Source: Anaerovorax odorimutans (GTDB lineage: Bacteria > Bacillota > Clostridia > Peptostreptococcales > JAAYPU01). Taken from it: 38,173 nucleotides of DNA. A program made the translations under genes and the position numbers. Below are positions 1-8,591 of this stretch, piece by piece. Under the pieces are notes generated by a model. The model was not told where the DNA came from, made no database searches, and saw only the letters and a program-made list of their open reading frames with translations. Position 1 is the first letter of the stretch. Each line of letters begins with the position of its first letter. The DNA lies in contig JAENZQ010000018.1 in assembly GCA_016841185.1 (NCBI GenBank), positions 26,475 through 64,647 of the forward strand, read 5' to 3'.

Positions 1-171
1 GAGTTGCCATTCGCAACGAAACAGAAATTAATTTTAATTTCGTCTTTGAGACTGTGAGTGGAACTCTCTAATCTATGATTAGCAAGAGCTGCCATTCGCA
101 ACGAAACATAAATTAATTTTAATTTCGTCTTTGAGACTGTGCGAAGCCCTAACACAGAATCTGTGATTCTG
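1..171. repeat. Two tandem copies of a structured 56-bp repeat
   Basis: Copies at 1-56 and 86-141 differ at only two positions (t/c at base 4, g/t at base 24 of the unit). Each contains a near-palindrome centred on AAATTAATTT; in copy 1 the arms are GAAATTAA/TTAATTTC. Each copy is followed 11-14 nt later by a short hairpin: CTAATC-TAT-GATTAG at 68-82 and AGAATC-TGT-GATTCT at 156-170. The two outer pairs of the hairpin have changed together (CT/AG to AG/CT), which keeps the stem. The array may continue to the left of the window. The function is unknown. A 56-bp repeat is too long for a CRISPR repeat. Confidence 0.75.
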
Positions 172-198
172 ATGTAGGTCTTTTGCAAGGCGATAAAC

Positions 199-219
199 GG
201 ACACCCGCAAGGGCTGTCC
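199..219. repeat. GC-richer short palindrome, REP-like
   Basis: GGACACCC and GGGCTGTCC flank a GCAA loop, with one bulged C, and CTAC follows. The element is GC-rich against its AT-rich surroundings, so it may be a fragment of a dispersed palindromic repeat. It lies upstream of the endonuclease promoter and no gene depends on it. Confidence 0.4.
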
Positions 220-273
220 CTACTATTCTCTTTTTTCTTACTCCATACCATTTACCAATTATACTGACTGCTC

Positions 274-301
274 TTGACCTTTGCATAAAATATTATAAAA
301 T
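274..301 (+). promoter_or_regulatory. Sigma-A-type promoter of the restriction endonuclease
   Basis: TTGACC (274-279), a 16-bp spacer and TAAAAT (296-301) put transcription start near 308, about 30 nt before the ATG at 339. This rules out the longer reading frame that opens with TTG at 183. No CTAG lies in this promoter, unlike the methyltransferase promoter. Confidence 0.6.
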
Positions 302-338
302 GTACAATGTAAAAGCTTTTGAATATGGAGGCGGCTTA

Positions 339-947
339 ATGGTAATGGAAGATTTTAAAATAACCAAATCAAAGATCAAATCAATAAAAAGTTCAACACT
401 GAAAGATTTTCCGCTTTATACGACTTATTTAATTAATAAAATATCTGAAACTGCACAGGCGACAAGAGAGAACGTAGTAGGACAGCTGTCTGAAGAGTTC
501 CCCATATTTATAAAGAAATGCAAAGAGAATCAATGTGATGTTTCTTTAGATGAATGGAAATCCTATCATAAGCAAAAATACCCCAATGCAATAAAAGATG
601 CTAAAGCTAAGATCAAAGCGATGCTTGAAAACTTCAAGTCTGCAATTAATAAAATTGATGATGATTTAATCGAGAGATGGGTAGAAGATCTTGTATATGA
701 CAAAACCTTTATTGGAATGAATATTGAACAGCTTATTCGTGAATATCTCTTTTCCAAAGGTTATGAAATCAGAAAAGCAACGCCTCAGGAAGAAAGTCAG
801 AATATAGATGTATTTATTGATGGGGAACCGTATCAAATTAAACCGGAAGGATATAACAGAACCGTAATAAAATCACGAATACAAGTGCCTGTTTTGATTT
901 ACTCGAAAGATAATAATGATAATATAATTGTGAAAGTCAAGAGATAG
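339..947 (+). CDS. MjaI-family type II restriction endonuclease
   Basis: A 202-residue protein that resembles the MjaI family of type II endonucleases, known for the site CTAG. The family pattern is seen as FPLYTTYLIN, then VVGQLSEEF, KYPNAIKDAKAKI, WVEDLVYDKTFIGM, and a C-terminal block ATPQEESQNIDVFIDGEPYQIKPE. In that block D157 and Q166-x-K168 look like a PD-(D/E)xK-type catalytic core (inference). I chose ATG 339 because GGAGG at 327-331 sits 7 nt upstream and a promoter lies at 274-301; the frame itself is open back to a TTG at 183. The gene is convergent with a SPPY-type methyltransferase 88 bp away, which completes the system. CTAG as the actual site is inferred from family membership and from the near-absence of CTAG in this window. 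Confidence 0.88.
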   Translation: MVMEDFKITKSKIKSIKSSTLKDFPLYTTYLINKISETAQATRENVVGQLSEEFPIFIKKCKENQCDVSLDEWKSYHKQKYPNAIKDAKAKIKAMLENFKSAINKIDDDLIERWVEDLVYDKTFIGMNIEQLIREYLFSKGYEIRKATPQEESQNIDVFIDGEPYQIKPEGYNRTVIKSRIQVPVLIYSKDNNDNIIVKVKR

Positions 948-1035
948 AATCTTTTATTCTATCCCTCGACTGAAGACAAAGTAACTTATAAATTGAATAC
1001 TGTTGTATAAATATGAATGACTTTAGCTATTTGAA

Positions 1036-2079
1036 TTAAAAAATTGAGGCTTTATGTGTTCCTATTATTTTTTCACCCTCAATTATAATATCATCAAGGA
1101 TGTCCAATTTTATTTTTGTTTCTTGTTTCGTTATGACTTTACTTTTTATAAAATCATTGTAATACTTCGGTTCTTTTTTACTTTTATATTCATCAATAAA
1201 CCGGGAATGATCTTCCAATCTTTTAAAGACATAATGATTTAATCTGTCTTTTGAACCTTCTATATTATTATAAATAAGAGGTATAAGATCTTTGTTTATT
1301 TCTATACCAATGCTGTTTCTGTTAGAAGTCAGTGCGGCCAATGTCGTTGTGCCTATTCCTAAAAAAGGATCTAAAACAGTATCTCCTTTTACAGAATACA
1401 TATTGATAAGTCTATAAGGAATTTCAAAAGGAAAAGCAGCACTTCTTTCTCTTGATTTTGAATTTATTATTTTTTGAGTTGCTCCTTTTATATCCCAAAT
1501 ATCTGAGAACCATTTATTTCTTTCTTCCCAAAAAAAAGCACTGTTCATTCTTAATTCTTTCTCTTGGGGCGATTTGAATTCTCTTTTCCCGCCTTTTCTG
1601 AATATCAGTATAAATTCATTTTCCAGTGTTACATAAGCACCGGCAGGCAGCATACCGGACCCCATAAATTTGTTTGGTGCATTTGTTTGCTTTCTCCAGT
1701 AAATAGTTGGCAGGGGCTGAAATCCTATACTTAGCATTTTATTAATTATTCGTGAATGATTGAAATAGATCGTAAAATTTTTATTAATCGTTCTTGTTGC
1801 ATCTCCGATATTTATGCATATAAATCCATTGCTTTTAACAACTCTATACACTTCTTCCCAAATAATATCAAGTTCCTGATGCATTAATTCAAAAGCATAT
1901 TGACCATTTCCGCTTTCAATAAAATCACCAATTTGAGTGTTTAACTGATTATATAATTCATCCCACATTTCAATCATTGGATAAGGAGGTGAAGTTACAA
2001 CTAAGTCAATGGAGTTGTCATCAATATGATGCATATTCTGAGCATTGGAATTATAGATTTGATGTATTGTTTGATTCAT
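1036..2079 (-). CDS. Type II DNA methyltransferase, beta class, probable N4-cytosine, CTAG
   Basis: A 347-residue modification methylase partner of the MjaI-like endonuclease. Catalytic motif IV (TSPPYP, residues 29-34) comes first, and the AdoMet-binding motif I (DPFLGIGTTTLAA) lies near the C-terminus, which is the beta-class order. SPPY rather than DPPY favours N4-cytosine methylation, as in M.MjaI and M.MthZI, which modify CTAG. The ATG at 2079 has AAGGAG 8 nt upstream and a consensus promoter just behind it, so the leader is only about 15 nt. The opposite-strand frame at 1054-1242 is a shadow. Specificity is inferred from family and from base statistics and has not been measured. Confidence 0.9.
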   Translation of the reverse strand: MNQTIHQIYNSNAQNMHHIDDNSIDLVVTSPPYPMIEMWDELYNQLNTQIGDFIESGNGQYAFELMHQELDIIWEEVYRVVKSNGFICINIGDATRTINKNFTIYFNHSRIINKMLSIGFQPLPTIYWRKQTNAPNKFMGSGMLPAGAYVTLENEFILIFRKGGKREFKSPQEKELRMNSAFFWEERNKWFSDIWDIKGATQKIINSKSRERSAAFPFEIPYRLINMYSVKGDTVLDPFLGIGTTTLAALTSNRNSIGIEINKDLIPLIYNNIEGSKDRLNHYVFKRLEDHSRFIDEYKSKKEPKYYNDFIKSKVITKQETKIKLDILDDIIIEGEKIIGTHKASIF

Positions 2080-2100
2080 TCAACCAACTCCTTCATTAAA

Positions 2101-2130
2101 ATTATAACTTATAATATACAATTTGTCTAG
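2101..2130 (-). promoter_or_regulatory. Methyltransferase promoter with a CTAG site over the -35
   Basis: Read on the minus strand: TAGACA (2124-2129), a 17-bp spacer and a perfect TATAAT (2101-2106). CTAG at 2127-2130 covers half of the -35 hexamer. If CTAG is the enzyme's own target, methylation or enzyme binding here could repress the methylase gene. This is the only CTAG I found in the window. Confidence 0.75.
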
Positions 2131-2147
2131 TAATATAGAAATAATTA

Positions 2148-5100
2148 TTAAGCTGATTTATCATTTCTGATATTATCCAACGATACATAGATTACCGGTA
2201 TCACGATCATGGTCAGGAAAGTAGATACCAATAAACCGCTCATTAAGGCTATGGCCATGGGACTGAACAATTCACTGCCGGAAAAGGCCAGTGGCGCAAG
2301 ACCCATAAGAGTAGTAACAGTTGTAAGTATGATCGGCCTGAAACGCATGGATACTGCATTCAGACAAGCCTCTTCGCTGATATATCCTTGTCTTTTAGCC
2401 CCTTTGATATAATCAATCAGCAGAATGGCATTGTTTACGACGAGTCCCATTAAGCTTACGATGCCTAAAAGAGCCGTAAAAGACAAGGGCTTACCGAAAA
2501 GCAACAGGCCCAGCATGGATCCGATCAACGATAAAGGCACTGAAGTGAGAATAATAAACGGTTCCATAAATGACCGGAATTCAATAAGCAGAATTATATA
2601 TAGTAAAAGCAGAATAAACACACTCAGTATGCCCAGATTGGAAAAATTTTCGTCTATTTGTTCACGCTCGCCTTCAAAAACTACGTTTACGCCATCAAGG
2701 TCGATTTTACTTAATTGTTCCATTTCAATGGTGTTTTCGATGTCTACAGTGCTGTATCCGGGCTTCACATCACAGGAAACAAGGATACTCCTTTTCTTTT
2801 TATATCTTTTAATATTATCAATTTGAGGTTTAAGTTCAATAACGGCAAATTGTTTTAAGAGCGCCTTTTTGCCTGTTAAGCTTGATTTTATCGCCAGGTT
2901 TTCAAGTTCATGTATATTTTTTATATCACTTGTTACTTCTATGTCGTACTCCCGATTTCCTTTTCTGTAGACAGTGATTTTACTGCCTAATAAAGCAGTT
3001 TGAATTTCCGTTTGTACATCGATATTCGATATCCCCAGCAAAGCTGCTTTATTGTCATCTGTCTGCACCACATATTCGTAGCTGCTTTGACTGTTATTGT
3101 TTTTTACATTAAGTGTCCCGGGGCAATTCTGCAGGGCTTTTTCTATTTGTACAGAAACCTCTCTAAGCCGATTCAGGTCTTCTCCATATAGCCTTATTCC
3201 TACCGCAGCATTCTCCGGATCAGCCAGTTCCATCATTTTAAGGCTTGCCGTAGCTCCGCTTATTTGTGAGTCAAGTTTTTCCTGAAGATAAACAGCAAGC
3301 TCATTTTTGGTTTTGAAACGATCAGTTTCTTGTAGGTTTATTCTTAAAACAGCCCGGCTGGCATTTTCCTGATCAGAAAAAGGATCCATAGTAAGAAAGG
3401 CTCTGGGCAAAGAAGTTCCTATTCCGGATGTTATGCTGAGTACTTCAGGTTCCTGCAGCATGAGTGTGCTGATTTCATCGGCAATTTTCTCAGTGTATTT
3501 GAGATCTCCTGCTTTTTCGGTAAAAGTGTCTATATACATTAAATCTCTGTCTGCTTTAGGAAAAAAGGCTACCTTTAGCTGCGGAATGATAAACATTAAA
3601 GTTAAAGCCAGTAAAGCTGCAGATATTCCCAGTGTGGCTGCCTTGTTTCTCAAAGCCGCTTTCAGCAAACCTATGAAAGGTTCTCTTATCTTTGTAAGGC
3701 TGTCTTTTTTTATTCTGTTTTTGCTCTTTTGTTTCATTACTAAAGAAAGAAAGGACGGAAACACAAAAATAGCAGATAGAAACGAAGCTGTTAAAGCGTA
3801 AATGACTGTTTTTGGAAGACTGTTTATAAACCGGCCCACATCACCCGGAATAAACAATAGAGGAATGAAAGCGGCAACCGTTGTCAGAGTGGAAGTCAAA
3901 ACAGGTGCTGCAACTGCACTTGTAGCATTTACAGCTGCATCTTCTTTACTTTCGCCGGCAGCATATCGTACCTCGATGGCATCATTGATTACAACGGCAT
4001 TATCCACGATCATTCCCAAGGCAATGATCAGTCCTGCAAGGGAAACGATTTCAATTCTTACGCCTGTGCTATTCATCAGAATAAAGGTTATCGCAATGAT
4101 AAAAGGAATGCCGCAGGATACAACCAGTGCATTTCGTAAGCCCATTCCTATTAATATCACAACAACAACTAAAATGATGCCTAAAATGAGATTTCCGATA
4201 AAATCTCCGGTGCTTTTTTTAACATCATCAGGCTGAAAGTTTACTTCAGTTATTATTAGGTCCTGAGGAAGATTTTTTTTAACAGTATCCAAAGCCTTCC
4301 TGACTTTTGTTCCTATAGGAATAATGTTCTCATCGTTTTTAAAATATGCTGCAACGACTACAGCATCCTGATCTCCCTCTTTGCATTTTATATGATTTTT
4401 TTCTAATTCCATTTCAACAAAGGCGACATCCCTTAGTCTGACTATTCCACCGGTTTCATTTGATACATGAACGATGAGGTTTCGGATGTCTTCAAGAGAT
4501 TTATACAATGCTTCTGTTTTGACAAATATCTTTCCAATGCTATTTTCAAGTGCTCCGTTGGGAATCTCGAGATTTTGTGAATATATGATCTTATTTAATT
4601 CAGCAAGAGAAAGTCCATACTGATTCAACCGGTCTGCGTCAACTTCTACCGTTATCTGTTTTTTGACCTCTCCTACAAGCTTTGCCTTATAAATACCCTT
4701 TACTTCTGCGATCGCCTCTCGGATCCTATCGGCATATGAAGATAGTTGTTCATAACTGTAATTCTCGCCGGATAAGCTTATCAACACCCCGGCCACTTCT
4801 GCCACATTCGTGTTGATTTCAGGTTCATAACAGTCATCCGGAAGCTGGTTTTTAATTTCGTTAATCTTTTCACGAAGTTCTCTATTTGCCTTATCGATAT
4901 CTGCATCGTTGTTGTAGACGACAATAACGATGGAAACGTTTTTACCTGATTCTGAGGACACATAATCAAAATCTGTTATTTCCGAAGCGGCATCCTCGAT
5001 TTTTTTTGTTACAAGCTGTTCCATATCATAAGGAGAAGCACCGGGGTAGACGGTTGTAATGAGAGCGGCTGTTACATTTATATCAGGGGTTTCCTGCTTC

Positions 5101-5201
5101 GGGATCAAATAATAGTTATAAAGGCCAAAGACTGCTATGATCAAAGCGATAAAAAGTACAATCCTTCTTTCGCCAACAAAGACACTAATAATCTTTTTCA
5201 T
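2148..5201 (-). CDS. RND-family efflux transporter (HAE1/SwrC type)
   Basis: A 1017-residue proton-driven inner-membrane pump of the AcrB/HAE1 superfamily. It has an N-terminal membrane helix, two large extracytoplasmic porter regions and two helix bundles of the RND repeat. TM4 carries ALGMIVDNAVVINDAIE: the first proton-relay Asp is kept and the second position is Asn, as is common in Gram-positive SwrC-like pumps. The start overlaps the stop of the fusion-protein gene (TAATG), so translation is coupled. With a TetR gene upstream, the trio parallels the Bacillus yerO-swrC arrangement. No TolC-type gene is nearby, which fits a monoderm cell. Substrates are unknown; lipopeptides, bile salts or antimicrobials are plausible. 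Confidence 0.93.
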   Translation of the reverse strand: MKKIISVFVGERRIVLFIALIIAVFGLYNYYLIPKQETPDINVTAALITTVYPGASPYDMEQLVTKKIEDAASEITDFDYVSSESGKNVSIVIVVYNNDADIDKANRELREKINEIKNQLPDDCYEPEINTNVAEVAGVLISLSGENYSYEQLSSYADRIREAIAEVKGIYKAKLVGEVKKQITVEVDADRLNQYGLSLAELNKIIYSQNLEIPNGALENSIGKIFVKTEALYKSLEDIRNLIVHVSNETGGIVRLRDVAFVEMELEKNHIKCKEGDQDAVVVAAYFKNDENIIPIGTKVRKALDTVKKNLPQDLIITEVNFQPDDVKKSTGDFIGNLILGIILVVVVILIGMGLRNALVVSCGIPFIIAITFILMNSTGVRIEIVSLAGLIIALGMIVDNAVVINDAIEVRYAAGESKEDAAVNATSAVAAPVLTSTLTTVAAFIPLLFIPGDVGRFINSLPKTVIYALTASFLSAIFVFPSFLSLVMKQKSKNRIKKDSLTKIREPFIGLLKAALRNKAATLGISAALLALTLMFIIPQLKVAFFPKADRDLMYIDTFTEKAGDLKYTEKIADEISTLMLQEPEVLSITSGIGTSLPRAFLTMDPFSDQENASRAVLRINLQETDRFKTKNELAVYLQEKLDSQISGATASLKMMELADPENAAVGIRLYGEDLNRLREVSVQIEKALQNCPGTLNVKNNNSQSSYEYVVQTDDNKAALLGISNIDVQTEIQTALLGSKITVYRKGNREYDIEVTSDIKNIHELENLAIKSSLTGKKALLKQFAVIELKPQIDNIKRYKKKRSILVSCDVKPGYSTVDIENTIEMEQLSKIDLDGVNVVFEGEREQIDENFSNLGILSVFILLLLYIILLIEFRSFMEPFIILTSVPLSLIGSMLGLLLFGKPLSFTALLGIVSLMGLVVNNAILLIDYIKGAKRQGYISEEACLNAVSMRFRPIILTTVTTLMGLAPLAFSGSELFSPMAIALMSGLLVSTFLTMIVIPVIYVSLDNIRNDKSA

Positions 5202-6250
5202 TATTCCGTCCCCCGGATACCATCGTTTATTTTAATCTCATATCCGTCTTTAACACTTTTAAAACCTTCTGTTATCAATAAGTCTCCTTCTTCGACCCCT
5301 TTAACACAGACCCTATCTTCCAAAATGCTGCCTAATTGAACACATTTACGTTTAGCCCTGTTGTTTTCCACTACATAGACATAGTCCTCTCCATCATTCA
5401 AGATGTTTTCGATTGGAATCCAAAACCCTTTTTCCTCACCTGCGGAGATGGTTACATGGATAACCGCACCTGCCAGTATCTCATAAGTATTATCCAGCTC
5501 TATGTCGGCCGGATAGGTCATGCTTGTTTCATCAGGAATTCTGTCTATAGTAGTTATTTTGCCTTTTATTTTTGTGTCATCAATGAAAACAGACACCTGA
5601 TCTCCTGTTTTAATTTTTGCTGTGTCTTCCCGGGTCAAACCGATCTGGCCTGTGCATGCCCTGCTTCCTACAATTATTACAGGACTGCCGGCCGAGACAA
5701 TTTCATTTTCTCTGCAGAGTACATGTAACACGTAACCATTAACGTCAGCTGTCAGCAAAGTACTTTTTTCACTTATTTCAATTATTTTTTTTGTCTGTTC
5801 CAAGTTGTGTTCAGCTTGCTCCAGCTTCAATGCAATTTCTTGTAATTCCTGCTGTGAAAGAGCGCTCGTTTCATGTAAATTATATGCTTTCTCATAATAA
5901 TCTTTAACATAATCATAATTGGCCTGTGCTTTCTCCATATCAAGTTCGGTTAGTCTGATTTCATCCTGTTCCAACAGTGCCAGATAAGTTCCTTTTTCAA
6001 CAGGCTGGCCTTCTTTTACAAAAACCTCAGATATTTTACCTGCGCATTTAAAAGAATATTTTTTAGTTTCTTTCGGTGTGGCAGTCCCTGTATAATGGAG
6101 CAAAATCGGCAGGGATTCTTCTTTTATTTCCATAACGGCAACTGTTTTTACTATCTTACCTTCTGCACTCTGCACCTTGCTTTTTTCACAACCCGCATTC
6201 GTTAATAATATTACAATTATTGCAATACCGAATACCCAAAATCTTTTCAA
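5201..6250 (-). CDS. RND membrane-fusion protein, probable lipoprotein (HlyD/AcrA family)
   Basis: A 349-residue periplasmic-adaptor-type subunit. Residues 1-21 form a signal peptide ending LTNAGC, a lipobox-like site with an unusual Asn at -3, so Cys21 could be lipidated and tether the protein to the outer face of the membrane. There follow a biotinyl-lipoyl-like hairpin domain (KISEVFVKEGQPVEKGTYLA), a central coiled coil (about residues 95-160, rich in Glu, Leu and Gln) and a beta-barrel segment ending before VVENNRAKRKCVQLG. The start is TTG with AGGAGG 9 nt upstream. The stop overlaps the ATG of the RND pump. It would link the pump to the cell envelope; there is no outer-membrane channel gene here. 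Confidence 0.88.
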   Translation of the reverse strand: MKRFWVFGIAIIVILLTNAGCEKSKVQSAEGKIVKTVAVMEIKEESLPILLHYTGTATPKETKKYSFKCAGKISEVFVKEGQPVEKGTYLALLEQDEIRLTELDMEKAQANYDYVKDYYEKAYNLHETSALSQQELQEIALKLEQAEHNLEQTKKIIEISEKSTLLTADVNGYVLHVLCRENEIVSAGSPVIIVGSRACTGQIGLTREDTAKIKTGDQVSVFIDDTKIKGKITTIDRIPDETSMTYPADIELDNTYEILAGAVIHVTISAGEEKGFWIPIENILNDGEDYVYVVENNRAKRKCVQLGSILEDRVCVKGVEEGDLLITEGFKSVKDGYEIKINDGIRGTE

Positions 6251-6306
6251 CCTTTTTACCTCCTGATTTAATAGATACCATTTGGTCGTTATTAATATAA
6301 AAATTT

Positions 6307-6909
6307 TTATTTTAAATACCTTTCAATGAAATGGGAATGTCCGCTGATATAATACTCTACAAATAATTGAATATTATTTTTTATCCAGGAATCACTTTTA
6401 TTGTGCCTGACGATTTCCAGCAAACCTTCTACCAGGCTGACAGCAATGTAATGTATAAAAAAACAATCTTTCTTATGATCGTTCAAGATATTGAGTTTTG
6501 TCAATTCCATCATAAAATGCTCCTGTATACGATCAATAACCGCTTCTTTATAGCTTTCGTGTCTGGTTCCTGATGAGCAATCCGTAATCAATAATATTTC
6601 ATTTCTGTACTTTGTCAAAAGCATGCACAAAACTTTAGAAGATAAAGCGGTATATTCTTCTAAATTAATGTTATCGGGATCATGGTCAAACAAACTGTTA
6701 AGAACGTCCTCTATCGCAGTATAAGCGCTTTTGGTCAGATAGTCATATATACTTTCCTTAGAAGAAAAATAATTATATAAATTACTTTTGCTTATACCTG
6801 CTTTCCTGGCAATCATACTCATGGAGGCTGCTTTAAATCCTTTTTCAAGGAACAGTTCCTTTGCTGTTTGTAGTATATTTAATTTAATTTCCTCTTTTAA
6901 AACCTGCAT
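6307..6909 (-). CDS. TetR-family transcriptional regulator
   Basis: A 200-residue repressor-type protein. The N-terminal TetR helix-turn-helix (about residues 10-56) reads ILQTAKELFLEKGFKAASMS, then IARKAGISKSNLYNYFSSKE, a textbook pattern. The C-terminal two-thirds is the variable ligand and dimer domain. It is the first gene of the efflux operon, 56 bp before the fusion protein, as with YerO beside SwrC in Bacillus. It probably represses its own promoter at 6938-6966 and is released by a pump substrate (inference). The ATG at 6909 has a GGTGG-type ribosome binding site. Confidence 0.92.
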   Translation of the reverse strand: MQVLKEEIKLNILQTAKELFLEKGFKAASMSMIARKAGISKSNLYNYFSSKESIYDYLTKSAYTAIEDVLNSLFDHDPDNINLEEYTALSSKVLCMLLTKYRNEILLITDCSSGTRHESYKEAVIDRIQEHFMMELTKLNILNDHKKDCFFIHYIAVSLVEGLLEIVRHNKSDSWIKNNIQLFVEYYISGHSHFIERYLK

Positions 6910-6937
6910 AAAAGACCACCAATTCTTTTTTAAATTA

Positions 6938-6966
6938 ATTTTACATCTTTTTCCTGTATTTGTAAA
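6938..6966 (-). promoter_or_regulatory. Promoter of the tetR-efflux operon with repeated TTTACA boxes
   Basis: On the minus strand TTTACA (6961-6966), 17 bp and TAAAAT (6938-6943). A second TTTACAAA copy lies just upstream, and the downstream TGTAAA makes an inverted repeat with the -35. These are candidate TetR operator half-sites, inferred from position only. Confidence 0.6.
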
Positions 6967-7237
6967 TCATTTTTGTAAAGCAATTTTTTATTTTTTAACC
7001 GAATACTTAAAGGAATCAGTTATATAACAATATATTTTAAAACTACTGTTAATAATTGGTTCCTGTTATGGATGGAGGAAAATTGCTTCTTTATATTCTG
7101 GAGTTTTCAATCCAAAATCCCAAAAATTGCATTATCCCTTAGCCCTGGCAGGATGGGCACTCATGTTAGGACTTGTGATATATACGGTTTATATGGATAT
7201 TTATCATATATTTTTTAAAATTTCCTGAGCATAAAAT
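6967..7237. other. Intergenic; possible relic membrane reading frame on the plus strand
   Basis: There is no convincing gene. A plus-strand frame stays open from about 7027 to a TGA at 7226-7228 and would encode a hydrophobic stretch (LALAGWALMLGLVIYTVY). It has no good start codon placed behind a ribosome binding site; the GGAGG at about 7074 serves no in-frame ATG. It may be a decayed fragment or chance. Confidence 0.25.
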
Positions 7238-7279
7238 TAGATAGTCACGAGCACCCTGAAAAGTAATCATGACTATCTA
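7238..7279 (-). terminator. Stem-loop downstream of the TRAP operon
   Basis: TAGATAGTCA (7238-7247) and TGACTATCTA (7270-7279) form perfect 10-bp arms around a 22-nt loop, 34 bp past the dctM stop. A short T-rich stretch follows on the minus strand. It is probably the end of the aco-TRAP transcript, with a weaker U-tract than a classical terminator. Confidence 0.6.
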
Positions 7280-7313
7280 TTTTAATATATATTAAGAGAG
7301 AGAGGATCGGCTC

Positions 7314-8591
7314 TTATAATCCCATCAAGTCCGGGAGCCAGAGGGAAATTTGAGGAATGAAAGTAATCATCAGCAATGCCACAAGCATAGCAAATATAAA
7401 TGGCAGTACCTTATAGGCAATTTCTTTTAACGGAACTTTCGAGATATTACAAGCAACATACAGGTCAATTCCCACCGGAGGTGTTGCCAATCCTATAGCT
7501 AAATTCACTGTCATAAATACACCAAATAAAACAGGATCAATACCGATGCTCAGAACTACGGGCAGCAATACAGGAACAAGAATATAATATGCAGAGATTG
7601 CATCAATAAAGCATCCGGCTATAAGGAAAATCAGGTTCATTAATAATAATAGCCCGATCTTACTGGTTGTCAGGCTCATAAGTGTGGAAGCCATGGAAGA
7701 AGCTATTTGCCCCGTTGTCAGGACCCATGCAAAAACACTGGCATTTGCAATAATAAACATAACGGTTGCTGACGAAACTGAAGCATCTATCAATAATTTA
7801 TAAAGATCTTTTATTTTTATTTCCCGGTAAATGAAAACCCCTACAAATAATCCATAAACAACAGCAATGCCTGCTGCTTCGGTTGGTGTAACAAAACCGC
7901 CATAAATACCGCCAAGAATAATGACAGGCGTTAATAATCCCCAGGCGGCATCTACAAAAGCTCTGCCCTTTTCCTTCCATGATGCGCGTTCTCTCTTTTT
8001 TATATTAGGATTATTTCTGATAAAAAACAAACTGGCTATTATGAGTGATACTCCCATTAAAATTCCAGGTATTATTCCTGCAATGAATAATCTCCCAATA
8101 GAGACTTCAGCCAAAACACCATATACAACAAAAGCAATACTTGGAGGGATAACGATACCAATTCCTCCTGAAGAAGCCATCAATGCTGATGCCATTCCTT
8201 TATCATATCCTTCATGTATCATGGCAGGAATTAGTATTGCGCCTAAAGCTGCTACAGTTGCAGGGCCTGATCCGGAAATAGCTGCAAAGAAACAAGCAAC
8301 GATTACCGTTACAAGTGCAAGCCCTCCTTTTAAATGTCCCACACATACATTGGCAAATTGAATCAGTCGTTTTGAAATACCCGCTTTTTCCATAATTACC
8401 CCGGCAAGAATAAAAAATGGTATAGCCAGCAAGCTGAATTTTCCAATGGCAGCATACATCATGGTGGGGAAGATGACTAATGGAAAATCAAATAATATTA
8501 TGGTAATAATTGCCGATAATCCTAATGAAATAGATATGGGAATATTGAGAAAAATAAAAACTGCAAATAATCCGAATAAAATGAATCCCAT
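7314..8591 (-). CDS. dctM: TRAP transporter large permease DctM
   Basis: A 425-residue polytopic membrane protein with about 11-12 hydrophobic segments, the sodium-coupled translocation subunit of a tripartite ATP-independent periplasmic transporter. Family hallmarks are GLSAIITI near the start, ISGSGPATVAALGAILIPAM, the GGIGIVIPPSIAFVVYG block, and NLAIGLATPPVGIDLYVACN near the end. It is the last gene of the operon; its ATG overlaps the dctQ stop (TAATG) with GGAGG just upstream, so the subunits are translationally coupled. The substrate is set by DctP. Because the same transcript encodes a 2-oxoacid/acetoin-dehydrogenase-type complex, it most likely imports the substrate of that pathway. 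Confidence 0.95.
   Translation of the reverse strand: MGFILFGLFAVFIFLNIPISISLGLSAIITIILFDFPLVIFPTMMYAAIGKFSLLAIPFFILAGVIMEKAGISKRLIQFANVCVGHLKGGLALVTVIVACFFAAISGSGPATVAALGAILIPAMIHEGYDKGMASALMASSGGIGIVIPPSIAFVVYGVLAEVSIGRLFIAGIIPGILMGVSLIIASLFFIRNNPNIKKRERASWKEKGRAFVDAAWGLLTPVIILGGIYGGFVTPTEAAGIAVVYGLFVGVFIYREIKIKDLYKLLIDASVSSATVMFIIANASVFAWVLTTGQIASSMASTLMSLTTSKIGLLLLMNLIFLIAGCFIDAISAYYILVPVLLPVVLSIGIDPVLFGVFMTVNLAIGLATPPVGIDLYVACNISKVPLKEIAYKVLPFIFAMLVALLMITFIPQISLWLPDLMGL

Noticed and set aside
1-141. CRISPR array
   Set aside because: The repeat is 56 bp and only two copies are visible, with one 29-bp interval that itself forms a hairpin; no cas genes are present.
183-338. N-terminal extension of the endonuclease from TTG 183
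   Set aside because: A promoter at 274-301 and GGAGG at 327-331 place the start at 339, and the extra residues cross a palindromic repeat.
2209-4236. Long plus-strand frames inside the RND gene
   Set aside because: They are antisense shadows of a gene with full family conservation and have no ribosome binding sites.
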